Source: JAFNAG01 sp963721405
Lineage (GTDB): Bacteria > Acidobacteriota > UBA6911
Reading direction: 5' to 3'
Assembly (NCBI GenBank): GCA_963721405.1
Contig: CAVRJA010000003.1
Location: 930,001 to 994,000, forward strand
DNA length: 64,000 nucleotides
Shown: positions 43,924 through 53,800 of the stretch, piece after piece
Position numbering within the stretch: the stretch's first letter is position 1
How the letters are laid out: every line of letters starts with the position of its first letter
The notes under the pieces: generated by a model
Database searches by the model: none
The model's input: only the letters and a program-made list of their open reading frames with translations
What the model was told of the DNA's origin: nothing
Translations under genes and position numbers: made by a program

Positions 43924-44328
43924 TCACCCGTTTGCTTTCTTATGGCATTCCGTGCACTTGGTCGGAGCCTTCTTCCCGGCTGCCGCTTCCTTGGTGTGGC
44001 AGCTGATGCAGGTGCCTGACTTGGCCATGTTGTCATGGAACGCAAGCTTGGCGGTGGTCTTCATCGGCGCCGCGACCGTCTTCGTGTGACAATCCTGGCA
44101 ATTTTCCTGTGCTGCTTTGGGGGCCTTTTGAGGCTTTGCGGCATGATGGCAGGTTTCGCACTTGTCCCCTGCCAGCTTCACGTGTGCGGCGTGATCGAAC
44201 TTCACGCCTCCCATCGGGTTCCCCTTCAGGATGACGACACCCGGCGCTTTGCCCTGAGCTTGAACGGCGACGACAAGACCGGACATGCAAATGATTGCTA
44301 TTGCAAGTACAACGACCGCTTGTTTCAT
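43924..44328 (-). CDS. periplasmic tetraheme c-type cytochrome
   Basis: A 134-residue exported protein with a signal peptide (VVLAIAIICMSGLVVAVQAQ) and four heme-binding motifs: CETCH, CQDCH, CISCH and CTECH, each spaced about 20-30 residues apart. Additional His residues (FDHAAHVKL, FHDNM) can give bis-His ligation. It resembles class III/c7-like multiheme cytochromes used in periplasmic electron transfer. The start at 44328 has GGAGG 2-3 nt upstream; the frame is open far upstream but without signal sequence. No electron-transfer partners are adjacent. Confidence 0.9.
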   Translation of the reverse strand: MKQAVVVLAIAIICMSGLVVAVQAQGKAPGVVILKGNPMGGVKFDHAAHVKLAGDKCETCHHAAKPQKAPKAAQENCQDCHTKTVAAPMKTTAKLAFHDNMAKSGTCISCHTKEAAAGKKAPTKCTECHKKANG

Positions 44329-44503
44329 TTCCTCCCCTCCAGGTAAAGCGCCGGACTGTAGCCTGCGCAATTCACCCGAATCCGCACAAGGCTTCCGGCA
44401 ACCGACTTTATTGTTTATCCAGGTATGAAGATGTGAATTCTTCCCTCGAGTTTCAATCCGTCGGCGTCCGGCGCGAAAACCAGTTCGTTTTTGTTTCTGC
44501 ATT

Positions 44504-44875
44504 TTGCTCGGTGAGGCCGGGCATGCGAGCTTGCGGCGCGAACTGGCCGGCGCCGAGCTGCTCTCAAGCGTCGTCCTGGTGCTCGAGGCGGGACGCAATC
44601 TTGTCCGCCTGTCACGGGAGGGAATTTTCAGCGCCGGCGAATTCCAGACCTGCACAGCCGCGCTTGAAAGAGACATGGACCAATTCCTGCTGAGAGATCT
44701 GACCCTGGATCGCTGCGGGTTCAGGGTCATGCCCGCAGTCTCGATCCCGCGCTCCCTGGAACTTGCTCACATACGCACAGCTCTCTGGTTTCACGAACGG
44801 GGAAAACTGAGGCGCTTTGTTTCCCTGGATGAGGGGCTGACCCGATCGGCAAATGAGCTCGGCTTGCCCGTCTGA
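44504..44875 (+). pseudogene. PIN-domain (VapC-type) toxin remnant
   Basis: The translated stretch (~123 codons) resembles the C-terminal three quarters of VapC-type PIN ribonucleases: ELLSSVVLVLEAGRNLVRL, SLELAHIRTALWFHERG and FVSLDEGLTRSANELGLPV. The N-terminal strand with the first catalytic Asp (normally LDxSVLL) is absent in this frame; the preceding bases are out of frame or interrupted. It lacks a ribosome binding site and no VapB antitoxin gene is visible. Most likely a decayed toxin. Confidence 0.55.
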
Positions 44876-44911
44876 ATCCGGATCCGGCTCATCCTCAATC
44901 AATGTAGGCGG

Positions 44912-45349
44912 CTAAAACGGTATCTCCTCTTTGTCCTCGTCCTCTGACGACGTGGTGTTCGCGGACGATTGCTCGTAGGCGTAGCGATCCTCCCACGCGC
45001 CCTCGTCCTCATCCGGGTCGTCTGCCACGCCGTGTTCCTCATGCCGAAGCATCGCCCTCGCTTCTTTGTCCTCAGCGGCCAGTTCTTCCGCATACTGGCG
45101 AATGCGCGGATCGGTGTGTTCCAGGAACCTGTTGAATGCTTTCCTCTTCTTTCTTCCTATGATCCCTTCCCATGTGACAAGCCGTTCGAGGTCGACAAGG
45201 TCCTGACGGTATTGAAGCTCGTCCTTGCCAAGCCTGGAGCACTCCTGGCAGAGATGTCGAGCGTGCCCTTTGCCGGAAAACTTCTCATTCGGGCGTATCC
45301 GGCCGCAACACCAGCAGAAGTGTCCTCTGTGCTTTCGCTTTCTTGCCAT
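44912..45349 (-). CDS. small zinc-ribbon-like protein with acidic tail
   Basis: A 145-residue protein of unknown function. The N-terminus is basic (MARKRKHRGH) and contains two Cys pairs that could bind zinc (CWCC near residue 12 and CQEC near residue 34). The middle is helical and charged, the last ~40 residues very acidic (DDPDEDEGAWED, SSEDEDKEE). It is divergent from the helicase/ankyrin gene with 120 bp between starts, so the two may share a regulatory region. The start at 45349 is the first that gives a compact protein. Confidence 0.6.
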   Translation of the reverse strand: MARKRKHRGHFCWCCGRIRPNEKFSGKGHARHLCQECSRLGKDELQYRQDLVDLERLVTWEGIIGRKKRKAFNRFLEHTDPRIRQYAEELAAEDKEARAMLRHEEHGVADDPDEDEGAWEDRYAYEQSSANTTSSEDEDKEEIPF

Positions 45350-45469
45350 CGGGCCCAAATATATCAGATCGGAAGCCGAGCACAAACTTGCACAGGGATG
45401 CGGGCCAAACATGATATATTGTCGCGTTTTTCAATGCTGGTCGGGCGTGGCATCCAGGCACGAAGTTCC

Positions 45470-48286
45470 ATGGAAATTCTGCAATATAACGATCTCGATA
45501 GTTCCAGGGTGCGCGAGGCGTACGAAAGGGTGGTTGGACACCTGCGTGACGGCAATTTCCGGGCGGCCGATGTCAAAAAACTCACGGGCACTCCGTTCTA
45601 TCGCGCGAAACTGGATCGTGCCGACCGCCTGCTGTTCCGGTTCGGCCGCCACCAGGACCGGAGCATCCTGCTGCTTCTTGAGATCATCTACAACCACGAG
45701 TATGACAAATCACGATTCCTGAACGGGGCGACCATCGATGAGGAGAAGCTCACGCCGGTTCCCGACCCGGAGGCGGAAGCAAAGACAGCGGGAGCGCTCT
45801 CCCTGAACTACGTCAATTCCCAGAGCATCAGGTTTCATCTGCTGGACAAAGTCCTGTCCTTCGACGAGATTCAGGAGCAGATCTTCCGCCTGCCGCCGCC
45901 GCTGATCATCATCGGGTCTGCAGGCAGCGGCAAGACGGCACTGATGCTGGAAAAACTCAAGCTTCTCAGCGGCAACGCCCTGTATGTGACGCTGTCCCCT
46001 TTTCTCGTCGAAAATGCCCGCAATCTGTTTTACGCGAATCGGTACGAAAACGACCGCATCGAGGTGGATTTTCTGACCTACCGGGAGCTTGCGGAAGCAA
46101 TCCAGGTTCCGGCGGGCCGGGAACTGACTTTCCGAGACTTTGAGCATTGGTTCACCCGCCATCGTCAGTCCTCAAGAATAAAGGACGCACACAAGCTGTT
46201 CGAGGAGTTCCGCGGCGTGTTGACCGGTTGGGCGGTGGACCGGCCGCACCTTTCCCTCGAAGACTATCTCGGCCTCGGCGTCCGGCAATCGATTTTCCTC
46301 AACCAGGATCGAACCGAAGCCTTTGGGATTTTCGAGAAGTACCGTGCCTATTTGCGCGAGGGGGACTTTTATGACATGAACCTGCTGTCGTATAAGTATT
46401 TGCCAAACGCCCGGCCCACCTATGATTTTGCCGTCGTCGACGAGGTGCAGGACATTACGAACGTGCAGATGTACCTGATCCTCAAGCATCTTCGCCGTCC
46501 GGGCGAGTTTATCCTGGGGGGCGACGCTAACCAGGTGGTGCACCCGAACTTCTTCTCCTGGACGCACGTCAAGACCCTCTTCTATCAGGAACGTCACGAT
46601 GACCGGAAAGAGATCATCCGGATCCTGCATACAAATTATCGGAACTCGCCTCAGGTCACCGAAATCGCCAACCGCCTGCTGGCGATCAAGAACGCCCGTT
46701 TCGGCTCCATCGACCGCGAAAGCAACTACTTAGTCCGCTGCATATCGGAAAACCGGGGCGAAATCGTTTTCCTTTCGGCGGATGCGCGGGTCCTCCGGGA
46801 GATGAACGAAAAGACGCGCCGGTCCACGCGCTTCGCCGTGATCGTCCTGCGCCAGGAGGACAAGACTGCCGCGCGGGCGCATTTCGGTACGCCGCTCGTT
46901 TTCTCGATTCAGGAAGCCAAGGGCCTGGAATATGAAAACGTCATTCTGTATAACTTCGTCTCCTGGAATGCCGCTGAGTTCCGGGAGATTATCGAAGGCG
47001 TCTCCGAGAACATCCTTTATGAGGATCTCCAATACTCCCGGGCCAGAAACAAGAGCGACAAGTCGATCGATGCCTACAAGTTTTTCGTCAACGCCCTCTA
47101 CGTCGCCACAACGCGCGCGGTCCGCAACCTGTACCTGATCGAGCAGGACCACAGGCATCGTATCTTCGAACTGCTCGGGTTGAAACAAGCCACGGAGCAA
47201 GTGTCCATGGCCTCTCACGAGTCCTCCCGCGAAGAATGGGAGCGGGAGGCGCGCCGGCTGGAATTGCAGGGCAAGCAGGAACAGGCAGAACTTATCCGGA
47301 AGGACCTGCTGGGCAGCCAGAAGGTCCCGTGGCAGATACTTACGCCGGCGACGCTCGCGGATCTGAAGAAGGATGCGTTCGATCCGGATCGCTACAACAA
47401 GCAGGCAAAACAGCAGCTCTTCGAGTATGCCATGGTCTATTCGGTCAAATTCCTGCTGTCGGAGCTGGCGCGGTTCAAATTCAGCCGGGCCAACGCACCG
47501 ACCGCCGACGATCTGAACTCAATTCTGTGCAAATACCGCCAGGATTATTACGAAGGCGGCCATGCAAACCTCAAGCGCAAGCTCCAGATGTACGGCATCG
47601 ACTTCCGCAATCAACTCAATCAGACTCCACTGATGATGGCAGCCCAGATGGGCCTGATCGATTTGACGAAAGGCCTGTTGAACGGCGGCGCCAATCCGGA
47701 ACTGCGCGACAACTGGGGCCGGACTCCGTTTCAAATCGCCCTGCGCCAATCCTATATGGACCCGGCATTCGCCCGCGACAAGATCGGACCTCTCTATGAT
47801 TTGCTGGCCCCGTCGAGCCTGAAGGTCAAGATCGAAGGCCGGCTGGTGAAACTGGACCGGCACATGATGGAGTTCTTCCTTTTGCACTCCATGCTTGCGG
47901 TTTTCCAGCACATTCTGCGCCACAAGATTGACTGGGACATCCCGGCATTCGAGACGGCTGATTTTGTATTCGCCCTGGATCACTTTCCTGAGCATGTCAT
48001 TCCGGAGTGGCGGCGGACCCGGTCCTACATCACCGGCGTGCTGAGCCGCAACGAAGTGCGGCGTCCGGAACCGAGCAACCGCAGGCTGTTCGTGCGCGTG
48101 CAGCGCGGTTTCTATCTGCCCCATCCGCTGATCGAGGTCGAGATTGACGGGCAATGGGTCAACCTCTATGAAACGATTCATCTGGACGCTCTGGAACAGG
48201 AAAAGGATGACGCCCGCTTGCAGCACGCAATCCTCTACATCCGGAATCTCCGTACAACTCTCGAGGCTTCGGCGCACGAGCCGTGA
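45470..48286 (+). CDS. UvrD/Rep-like SF1 helicase with RelE-like N-terminus and C-terminal ankyrin repeats
   Basis: A 938-residue multidomain protein. Residues ~1-85 resemble a RelE/ParE-type toxin fold (KLTGTPFYRAKLDRADRLLF, then EIIYNHEYDK). Residues ~125-600 form an SF1A helicase core with Walker A GSAGSGKT (149-156), DEVQD (324-328), LHTNYRNSPQV and a final VNALYVATTRAVRNLYLI. Residues ~715-765 hold two ankyrin-like repeats (QTPLMMAAQMG, RTPFQIALRQ). The rest is unassigned. The combination suggests a nucleic-acid-directed defence or toxin-linked helicase, but this is inference. Start at ATG 45470 is the first that includes the RelE-like domain cleanly; the frame is open further upstream. 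Confidence 0.8.
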   Translation: MEILQYNDLDSSRVREAYERVVGHLRDGNFRAADVKKLTGTPFYRAKLDRADRLLFRFGRHQDRSILLLLEIIYNHEYDKSRFLNGATIDEEKLTPVPDPEAEAKTAGALSLNYVNSQSIRFHLLDKVLSFDEIQEQIFRLPPPLIIIGSAGSGKTALMLEKLKLLSGNALYVTLSPFLVENARNLFYANRYENDRIEVDFLTYRELAEAIQVPAGRELTFRDFEHWFTRHRQSSRIKDAHKLFEEFRGVLTGWAVDRPHLSLEDYLGLGVRQSIFLNQDRTEAFGIFEKYRAYLREGDFYDMNLLSYKYLPNARPTYDFAVVDEVQDITNVQMYLILKHLRRPGEFILGGDANQVVHPNFFSWTHVKTLFYQERHDDRKEIIRILHTNYRNSPQVTEIANRLLAIKNARFGSIDRESNYLVRCISENRGEIVFLSADARVLREMNEKTRRSTRFAVIVLRQEDKTAARAHFGTPLVFSIQEAKGLEYENVILYNFVSWNAAEFREIIEGVSENILYEDLQYSRARNKSDKSIDAYKFFVNALYVATTRAVRNLYLIEQDHRHRIFELLGLKQATEQVSMASHESSREEWEREARRLELQGKQEQAELIRKDLLGSQKVPWQILTPATLADLKKDAFDPDRYNKQAKQQLFEYAMVYSVKFLLSELARFKFSRANAPTADDLNSILCKYRQDYYEGGHANLKRKLQMYGIDFRNQLNQTPLMMAAQMGLIDLTKGLLNGGANPELRDNWGRTPFQIALRQSYMDPAFARDKIGPLYDLLAPSSLKVKIEGRLVKLDRHMMEFFLLHSMLAVFQHILRHKIDWDIPAFETADFVFALDHFPEHVIPEWRRTRSYITGVLSRNEVRRPEPSNRRLFVRVQRGFYLPHPLIEVEIDGQWVNLYETIHLDALEQEKDDARLQHAILYIRNLRTTLEASAHEP

Positions 48287-48570
48287 CGGGGAGCTTTCGC
48301 GCCGGGGGATGGACCGACAGGCACTCGTTGTGGGGTAGGAGAGCGGCTGATGGAGGTTTGCCTGGTGGACCGCTCAAGCCGGTCAGTGCTTCTCGCCCGG
48401 TTAAATCCCCTGGATTGGATGCCGAAGAACGCCGCTTCCGGTCGCCGCATGAGAGATTTCGGCACTGGCAGGGACCCCATACGAAATTCCCAGGCGGTCG
48501 CGATCCGGAACTGAGAAAATGCCGCGGATTTCAGCTCCCTGCTGCATAATGGTGTGAATCTCAATCCGAG

Positions 48571-49467
48571 GTGAGTAGTCATTTGGCAAGGCAGCAAGTC
48601 ACGCGACGAAAGGCCGCATTTAAAGAAAAGCGTAGGAAACCGTCGAGTGGATTGCTGTCCGGCGCAGCCATGGCAGTATTGCTTGCCGCGATCGGGATCC
48701 TGTACATGACTATTGGCGGGACAAAGAATCCAGCGGCAGAGATCGGGCAGGGGGAAACCGCACGCCGCCTCGATTACCAGGTGGTTGGCAGTTACCCTCA
48801 CGATCCATATGCATTCCTGCAAGGCCTGCTCTGGTACGACGGCTGCTTTTATGAGAGCACCGGGTTGACCGGGCAATCGACATTGCGCCGTATCGAGTTT
48901 CCGTCGGGGAAAATACTCAAGTCGGTCAGCCTGCCGCCAGACTTGTTCGGCGAAGGACTGGCGCTGGTCGATCGCCGCCTGGTGCAGCTCACCTGGAAAT
49001 CGAAGCGGGGCTTCGTGTACGACCGCGACAGTCTGGCGCTGCTGCGGGAATTCAGATACGAAACGGAAGGCTGGGGCGTCACCTGCGACGGCACGAACCT
49101 GGTCATGAGCGACGGCAGCAGCCATCTCATCTACCTCGACCCCGACAGTTTTGCGCCGGTGCGCAAGCTGTCCGTGACCATCAACGGCCGCCCGATCGAC
49201 AACCTCAACGAACTGGAATTCATCGAAGGCGAAATCTGGGCCAACGTCTGGCAGACGGACCTGATTCTGCGGATAGATCCGGGCAGCGGACGGGTGACGT
49301 CGTTCTTGGACCTGAAGGGAATTCTGCCGCCGAGTCTGCGGACCGGCAGCGAGGACGTGCTCAACGGCATCGCCTACGACCCGCGGCAAAGGCGCATTTT
49401 CGTGAGCGGCAAATTGTGGCCGCGCATTTTCGAGATCCGGATTGGCAGTAAGCTCTTAAGTAACTAG
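48571..49467 (+). CDS. glutaminyl-peptide cyclotransferase (plant/bacterial beta-propeller type)
   Basis: A 298-residue membrane-anchored protein of the glutamine cyclotransferase family (PF05096). An N-terminal signal anchor (MAVLLAAIGILYMTIGG) is followed by a five-bladed propeller with typical segments HDPYAFLQGLLWYDGCFYESTG, LFGEGLALV, SDGSSHLIYLD, NLNELEFIEGEIWANVW and ISGKLW-like FVSGKLWPRIFEI. It cyclises N-terminal Gln to pyroglutamate on exported peptides. The GTG start at 48571 is tentative. Its stop codon lies inside a solo terminal repeat of the C/D element family. Confidence 0.88.
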   Translation: MSSHLARQQVTRRKAAFKEKRRKPSSGLLSGAAMAVLLAAIGILYMTIGGTKNPAAEIGQGETARRLDYQVVGSYPHDPYAFLQGLLWYDGCFYESTGLTGQSTLRRIEFPSGKILKSVSLPPDLFGEGLALVDRRLVQLTWKSKRGFVYDRDSLALLREFRYETEGWGVTCDGTNLVMSDGSSHLIYLDPDSFAPVRKLSVTINGRPIDNLNELEFIEGEIWANVWQTDLILRIDPGSGRVTSFLDLKGILPPSLRTGSEDVLNGIAYDPRQRRIFVSGKLWPRIFEIRIGSKLLSN

Positions 49468-49482
49468 TTTCTGTCGCAAAAC
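49462..49482 (+). repeat. solo terminal repeat of the C/D element family
   Basis: AACTAGTTTCTGTCGCAAAAC then T: matches the left end of element C over 21 bases with one substitution. No partner repeat or hexamer array follows, so it is an isolated end or scar. It contains the stop codon (TAG, 49465-49467) of the cyclotransferase gene. Confidence 0.65.
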
Positions 49483-49489
49483 TTCCTGG

Positions 49490-49665
49490 CAGCGCAATCG
49501 GCGCGCAAGACCTCGGCCCCGGAGGGGCGACAGAAGCCTATGGCGCACAGAGCCTTTCGCCCCTGCCGGGGCGTATTTAAATGCAACTTCCTACCGGGGG
49601 CCGCGCGTCGCTGAAAAGCGCGCCGCTCGCCCCCGGCTACTCTCTGGCGCCCCTCCGGTGCGCTG
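49490..49665. repeat. GC-rich hairpin repeat region
   Basis: Contains GAGGGGCGACAG, TTTCGCCCCTGCCGGGGCG and GCCGGGGGCGAGCGGCGCG-type complementary stretches able to form long hairpins. The wording CCTTTCGCCCCTGCC also occurs at 18321-18335. Probably a dispersed intergenic repeat family. Confidence 0.5.
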
Positions 49666-49825
49666 TGCCCTGATCAGAGACGGCTTTCTCTTTCTGGAAT
49701 GGCACGATTCGATTATAATGACCCCGCCATTCAGTTGCTCGCCTGACTCTCCGTACCGGAGGTTCGCATGCCTGGGACCGTGCGGATCACGTTGCTTTTC
49801 CAACATTTCAACGGGGGTTGAAACC

Positions 49826-50671
49826 ATGAAGACCACATTCGCCGCACTGCTCTGTGTCTTGCTTTTGCTCGTCTGTGCCTGCGCCCAAAAGGTCAATGAC
49901 CCTGCCGACGTGCAGGCGATCAAGAATTCCATAGACGATTATGCCAAAGCCGTAAATGCTGGGGATGCCGACGGCGTTGCCGCCGTGATGACCGACAAGA
50001 CAATCTACGCAGATTTGAACATGCCGGTGGCGATCGGCAAGGAGGCAATCCGGTCGCAGACCGCGGCCTTCAACAACCAGTTCAAATTTGACTTCAGCTG
50101 CCCGGTTGAAGACGTGCGCGTGGTTGGCGACTTTGCGGCGGCAAGAGGAACATGGTCCGTAAAACTCACCCCGAACGCGCAAGGGATCGCCCCTATCAGC
50201 GACGGTGGAAGTTGGATCGTGACAATGAGCCGTCAGAATGACGGATCCTGGAAATGGGACTGGTGCGTCCCCAACAGCAATCAGCCTCTGCCCGGCTACA
50301 CCGCAACCGGCGAGGATGAGCAAGCACTTTTTCAACTCGAACGGGATTGGGCAGCCGCGAGCTTGAAAAAGGATGCGGCGGCCGTGGAAAAATTTCTCGC
50401 TGATGAATTTGTGTCCAATGACAATGGCAAGATGATGAACAAAAAGCAGGTGCTGGCGGACATCAAGAACAGCGCAGCTCAGAAGGAATCAGCTGCCAAT
50501 AGTGATATGCGGGTGGCGGTTTTCGGTAATACCGCTGTTGTCCACGGCTTGTATATTGAGAAAAGCACCACCAACGGAAAAGACACAAGCCAGCAGGCGC
50601 GCTATACCGAGGTATATGTAAAGCGCGACGGCCGTTGGCAGTGTATGACCCAGTATGTGACCAAAGTTTAG
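49826..50671 (+). CDS. lipoprotein with two NTF2-like (SnoaL/DUF4440-type) domains
   Basis: A 281-residue exported protein. The signal ends at LLLVCAC, consistent with a lipoprotein. Two successive ~120-residue alpha+beta cone-barrel domains follow: the first begins AIKNSIDDYAKAVNAGDADGV and ends DGSWKWDWCVPNS; the second begins ALFQLERDWAAASLKKDAAAV and ends KRDGRWQCMTQYVTKV. Such domains bind small ligands or act as enzymes; no catalytic residues can be assigned. The start at 49826 gives a clean signal; the upstream open frame is not coding-like. Confidence 0.8.
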   Translation: MKTTFAALLCVLLLLVCACAQKVNDPADVQAIKNSIDDYAKAVNAGDADGVAAVMTDKTIYADLNMPVAIGKEAIRSQTAAFNNQFKFDFSCPVEDVRVVGDFAAARGTWSVKLTPNAQGIAPISDGGSWIVTMSRQNDGSWKWDWCVPNSNQPLPGYTATGEDEQALFQLERDWAAASLKKDAAAVEKFLADEFVSNDNGKMMNKKQVLADIKNSAAQKESAANSDMRVAVFGNTAVVHGLYIEKSTTNGKDTSQQARYTEVYVKRDGRWQCMTQYVTKV

Positions 50672-50754
50672 CCCGGCGCATGCATGAACGGCAATTGCGT
50701 ACCCCGCGCGAGCTCCGAAGAAAGCATTCGCCGTTTGATATGCATGCTGGGATC

Positions 50755-50819
50755 AAAACCAGGGACGCCCCAGTTTTCAATCTTTCGAATCAATATAACT
50801 GGGTGGCGTCCCTGGTTTT
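50755..50819. repeat. long inverted repeat between convergent genes
   Basis: AAAACCAGGGACGCC-CCAGTT (50755-50775) and its inverted copy with a 2-nt bulge (50797-50819), 21-nt loop. It lies between two convergent genes and the T-run (GGTTTTCCTGGTTTTC) on the right could make it a bidirectional terminator; it could also be a small repeat element. Confidence 0.6.
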
Positions 50820-50841
50820 CCTGGTTTTCTAATAGTCCTCG

Positions 50842-53800
50842 CTAGTAGTGCGAACCCGTCCACGTTCCCGAGCAGCTGAGCCATTGCCAGGTACCAGACA
50901 CTGTGGCGCCATCATCCCCGAAAGTGCCGGCGACGGTGATCTTCGGGTCACCCGAGGGTGTGATCACGAACTGGCGGTTCGAGATCGGCCACCCTGAACC
51001 CCTCGATATCGTGATACTCCCCGACACAAGGGTCGCGCCTTCACACTTAAGGCCGGAAAACGTGTACTTGAGTTCGAGAACGGCGTCGGCGCTTGAGTTG
51101 ACAGTAAAATCAAGTGACAACCCGGTCGTCGATCCGTGCCAGGCGCCCGGCACAATCTGTGCGACTGTCGACACCTTTATGGTAACGGCGGCAGTCCCGA
51201 CAGCCCCGCCACTGTCTGTCGCACTCAGTGTTATGGTGTGAGTGCCCACGGAGAGGTCAGTTCTGGTGAAGGAACTGCCGGTGCCGATCTGGCCGTCGCG
51301 GCTCGATGTCCACACGAGCGCGGCGCCCGTCAGCGTGCCGTCTTCGTGATCCGTCCCGCCGCCATTGAACGCGATTGTCGTGCCCGGAGCGAAAAACGCT
51401 CCGTCGGCCGGGGAGATGATGGCCGCAGTCGGAGACTGGTTGCGCACTACGGTAATGACCACGGTTACGACCGGCGAGCTCGCTCCGTCATTATCCGTCA
51501 CGCGATAGGAGACTCTGAAACTGCCCGTCTTAAGGTAGGTGTGCGCCCCGGGATCCTCCACGTTCGCTCCGGTGTCATCGCCAAAATCCCAGCTGTGACT
51601 CGCGATCGTCCCATCCACATCGCTTGCCGTGCCCTGAAAGTTCACCGCCTCTCCCAAGGTAATGGTCATGTCCTGCCTCGGACTGTCGATTACAGCGACG
51701 GGCGGTTTCTGGGCCAGGTCCACCGTGACGGTCGCAGTGACGGCGGCGTCCCCGAGCGCCGTCGCCGTGACGCTCGCCGTTCCGCTTGTCAGTCCGGTCA
51801 CCAAACCATCCCCATCGACCGTGGCCACGGCCGCGTTGCTCGTCGTCCACAGGAATGTCACACCGGCGACCGGATTGCCGCCGGCCGTCGCCGAAGCCGC
51901 CAACTGAAGCCGGTTATTCTTCCCGGTAATGGTCGCACTGGAGGGTGTGATGGCTACGCTTCCGCCACGATACCCCCGCAGGATCGTTCCGCCAGTGCCG
52001 GAAGCAAACACCTCGCCTGTCGGCGCACCCCAGAGGCCGTGCAGGACCTGGGGGATGGGGCTGCGCATGAGTCTCCAATTGGTCCCGTCGAAATGGAGGA
52101 TGGCCGCGTGCTCATCGGTTGCATCGGTGCCCGCGAAGTAAATGTCGGTGCTGGAACTCCCCCAGATGGCCCAGATGGAAATCGGGGCATCATAAAGGAT
52201 GCGTGTCCAGCGCATCCCGTCGTAGTGGAACACGTTTCCCTGAAAGGCTGCGTAGATGTCCGTTCCCGAAACACCCCACACGCTCTCGATGTGGCGTTCC
52301 AAGCCGGTCGACATGTTGCTCCAGGAGGTTCCGTCGTAGTGGAGAGCGACATGGTTGAGAGCCAGGCTGGCGCCGACAGCGTACACGCCGTTCGCGGAAG
52401 CGCCCCAAACTCCATAGAGACCACCGTCAGTGGCTGGTTTGGCCATCGTGCTCCAGCTCACTCCGTCGAAGTGTACGATGGTGCCGTTCCAGCTCACCGC
52501 GTAGATGTCGTTGGGCGAAGCGCCCCACACGGCGCTCAACATGTCGCTCAACCCGCTCGTTATGAGACTCCAGAGCGCGCCGTCATAGTGGAAGACGCTC
52601 GCCGCATAGCCGACGACGTACACATCGCTCGCGGAACTGCCCCAGACGCCCATGTTGAGAAAACGGATGTCCTGAAACACCTTGCTCCACGCGGTCCCGT
52701 CGTAGTGCAGCACCGTCGCCCCGTGTGCCGCAGCGAACACGTCGGTGGCGGACGTGCCCCAAAGGCACTCGATCTGATTATTGATTCCGGAGTCGAGTTG
52801 GGTCCAGAGGTTCACCCGCGGCAGTCCTGGTATCGTGACCGTCAACACCGCGTATTCGACAACCTCGTCCACCTTTACCCGGATGGTCACCTGGCCGCTT
52901 CCGACCGCCGCTGCTGCGCCGGTCAATGGATTAACCGTCGCAACGTTGGGGTTGAGACTCGTCCAGACCGCGTTCACCCTCGGGACGGGAATCAGGCTGC
53001 CACCCGCATCCCGTGCTTGCACCGTGAATTGCTGCCTCGTGCCTGCGCCCGAGATCGAGGCCCCGGCTGGGCTCAGCACCAGCGCGGCCGCCTTCTGGGC
53101 GACCGCGACTTCGGTGGTCCCTGCGCCGCCCTCCGTCGTTGCCGTAATGCGGGCCGAGCCGTTCGCCACCGCGGTCACCAGTCCTGAAGCGCTGACAGTC
53201 GCAACGCTTTTGTCGGACGAGGCCCAGGTGAATGTCTTTCCGGCCATTGCGTTTCCGTTGGCGTCGCGGGCGCCGGCGGCAAGCTGCACGGTCGCGCCCA
53301 GAGCGCCGAGGTTTGGGGCACCGGGCGTTACGACCACTGAAGAGATCTGCTGAACGACAATCACATTGGCGCTGCCTGCCTTGCCATTAGCCGTCGCAGT
53401 GACCGTGGCCGAACCGTTTGCAACCGCAGTCACCAGCCCTGACGCGTCGACTTTCGCGATGCTCTCGGCCGACGATGCCCAGGCGAACGTCGCGTTGGCA
53501 ATCGCGTGTCCGTTGGCGTCGATCGCCCCGGCAGTCAGCTGCACGGTTGCGCCCAGCGCGGAGATGGTCGCGGTGACGGGAGCCACGGTAACCGACGCGG
53601 CCAACTGGACGACAGTCACGCTGGCGCTGCCTGACTTGCCTGCAGCCGTCGCGGTCACCGTAGCCGAGCCGCCGGCCATCGCGGTCACCAACCCTGAGGC
53701 GTCGACCTTGGCTACGCTGTCATTGGACGAAGTCCAGGTGAACGTCTTGCCGGCCATCGCTTGTCCGCTGGCGTCGTAGGCACTGGCCGTGAGCTGTATA

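Noticed and set aside
44969..45469. Upstream extension of the helicase frame
   Set aside because: It lies opposite the zinc-ribbon protein gene and shows no domain; the ATG at 45470 is more plausible.
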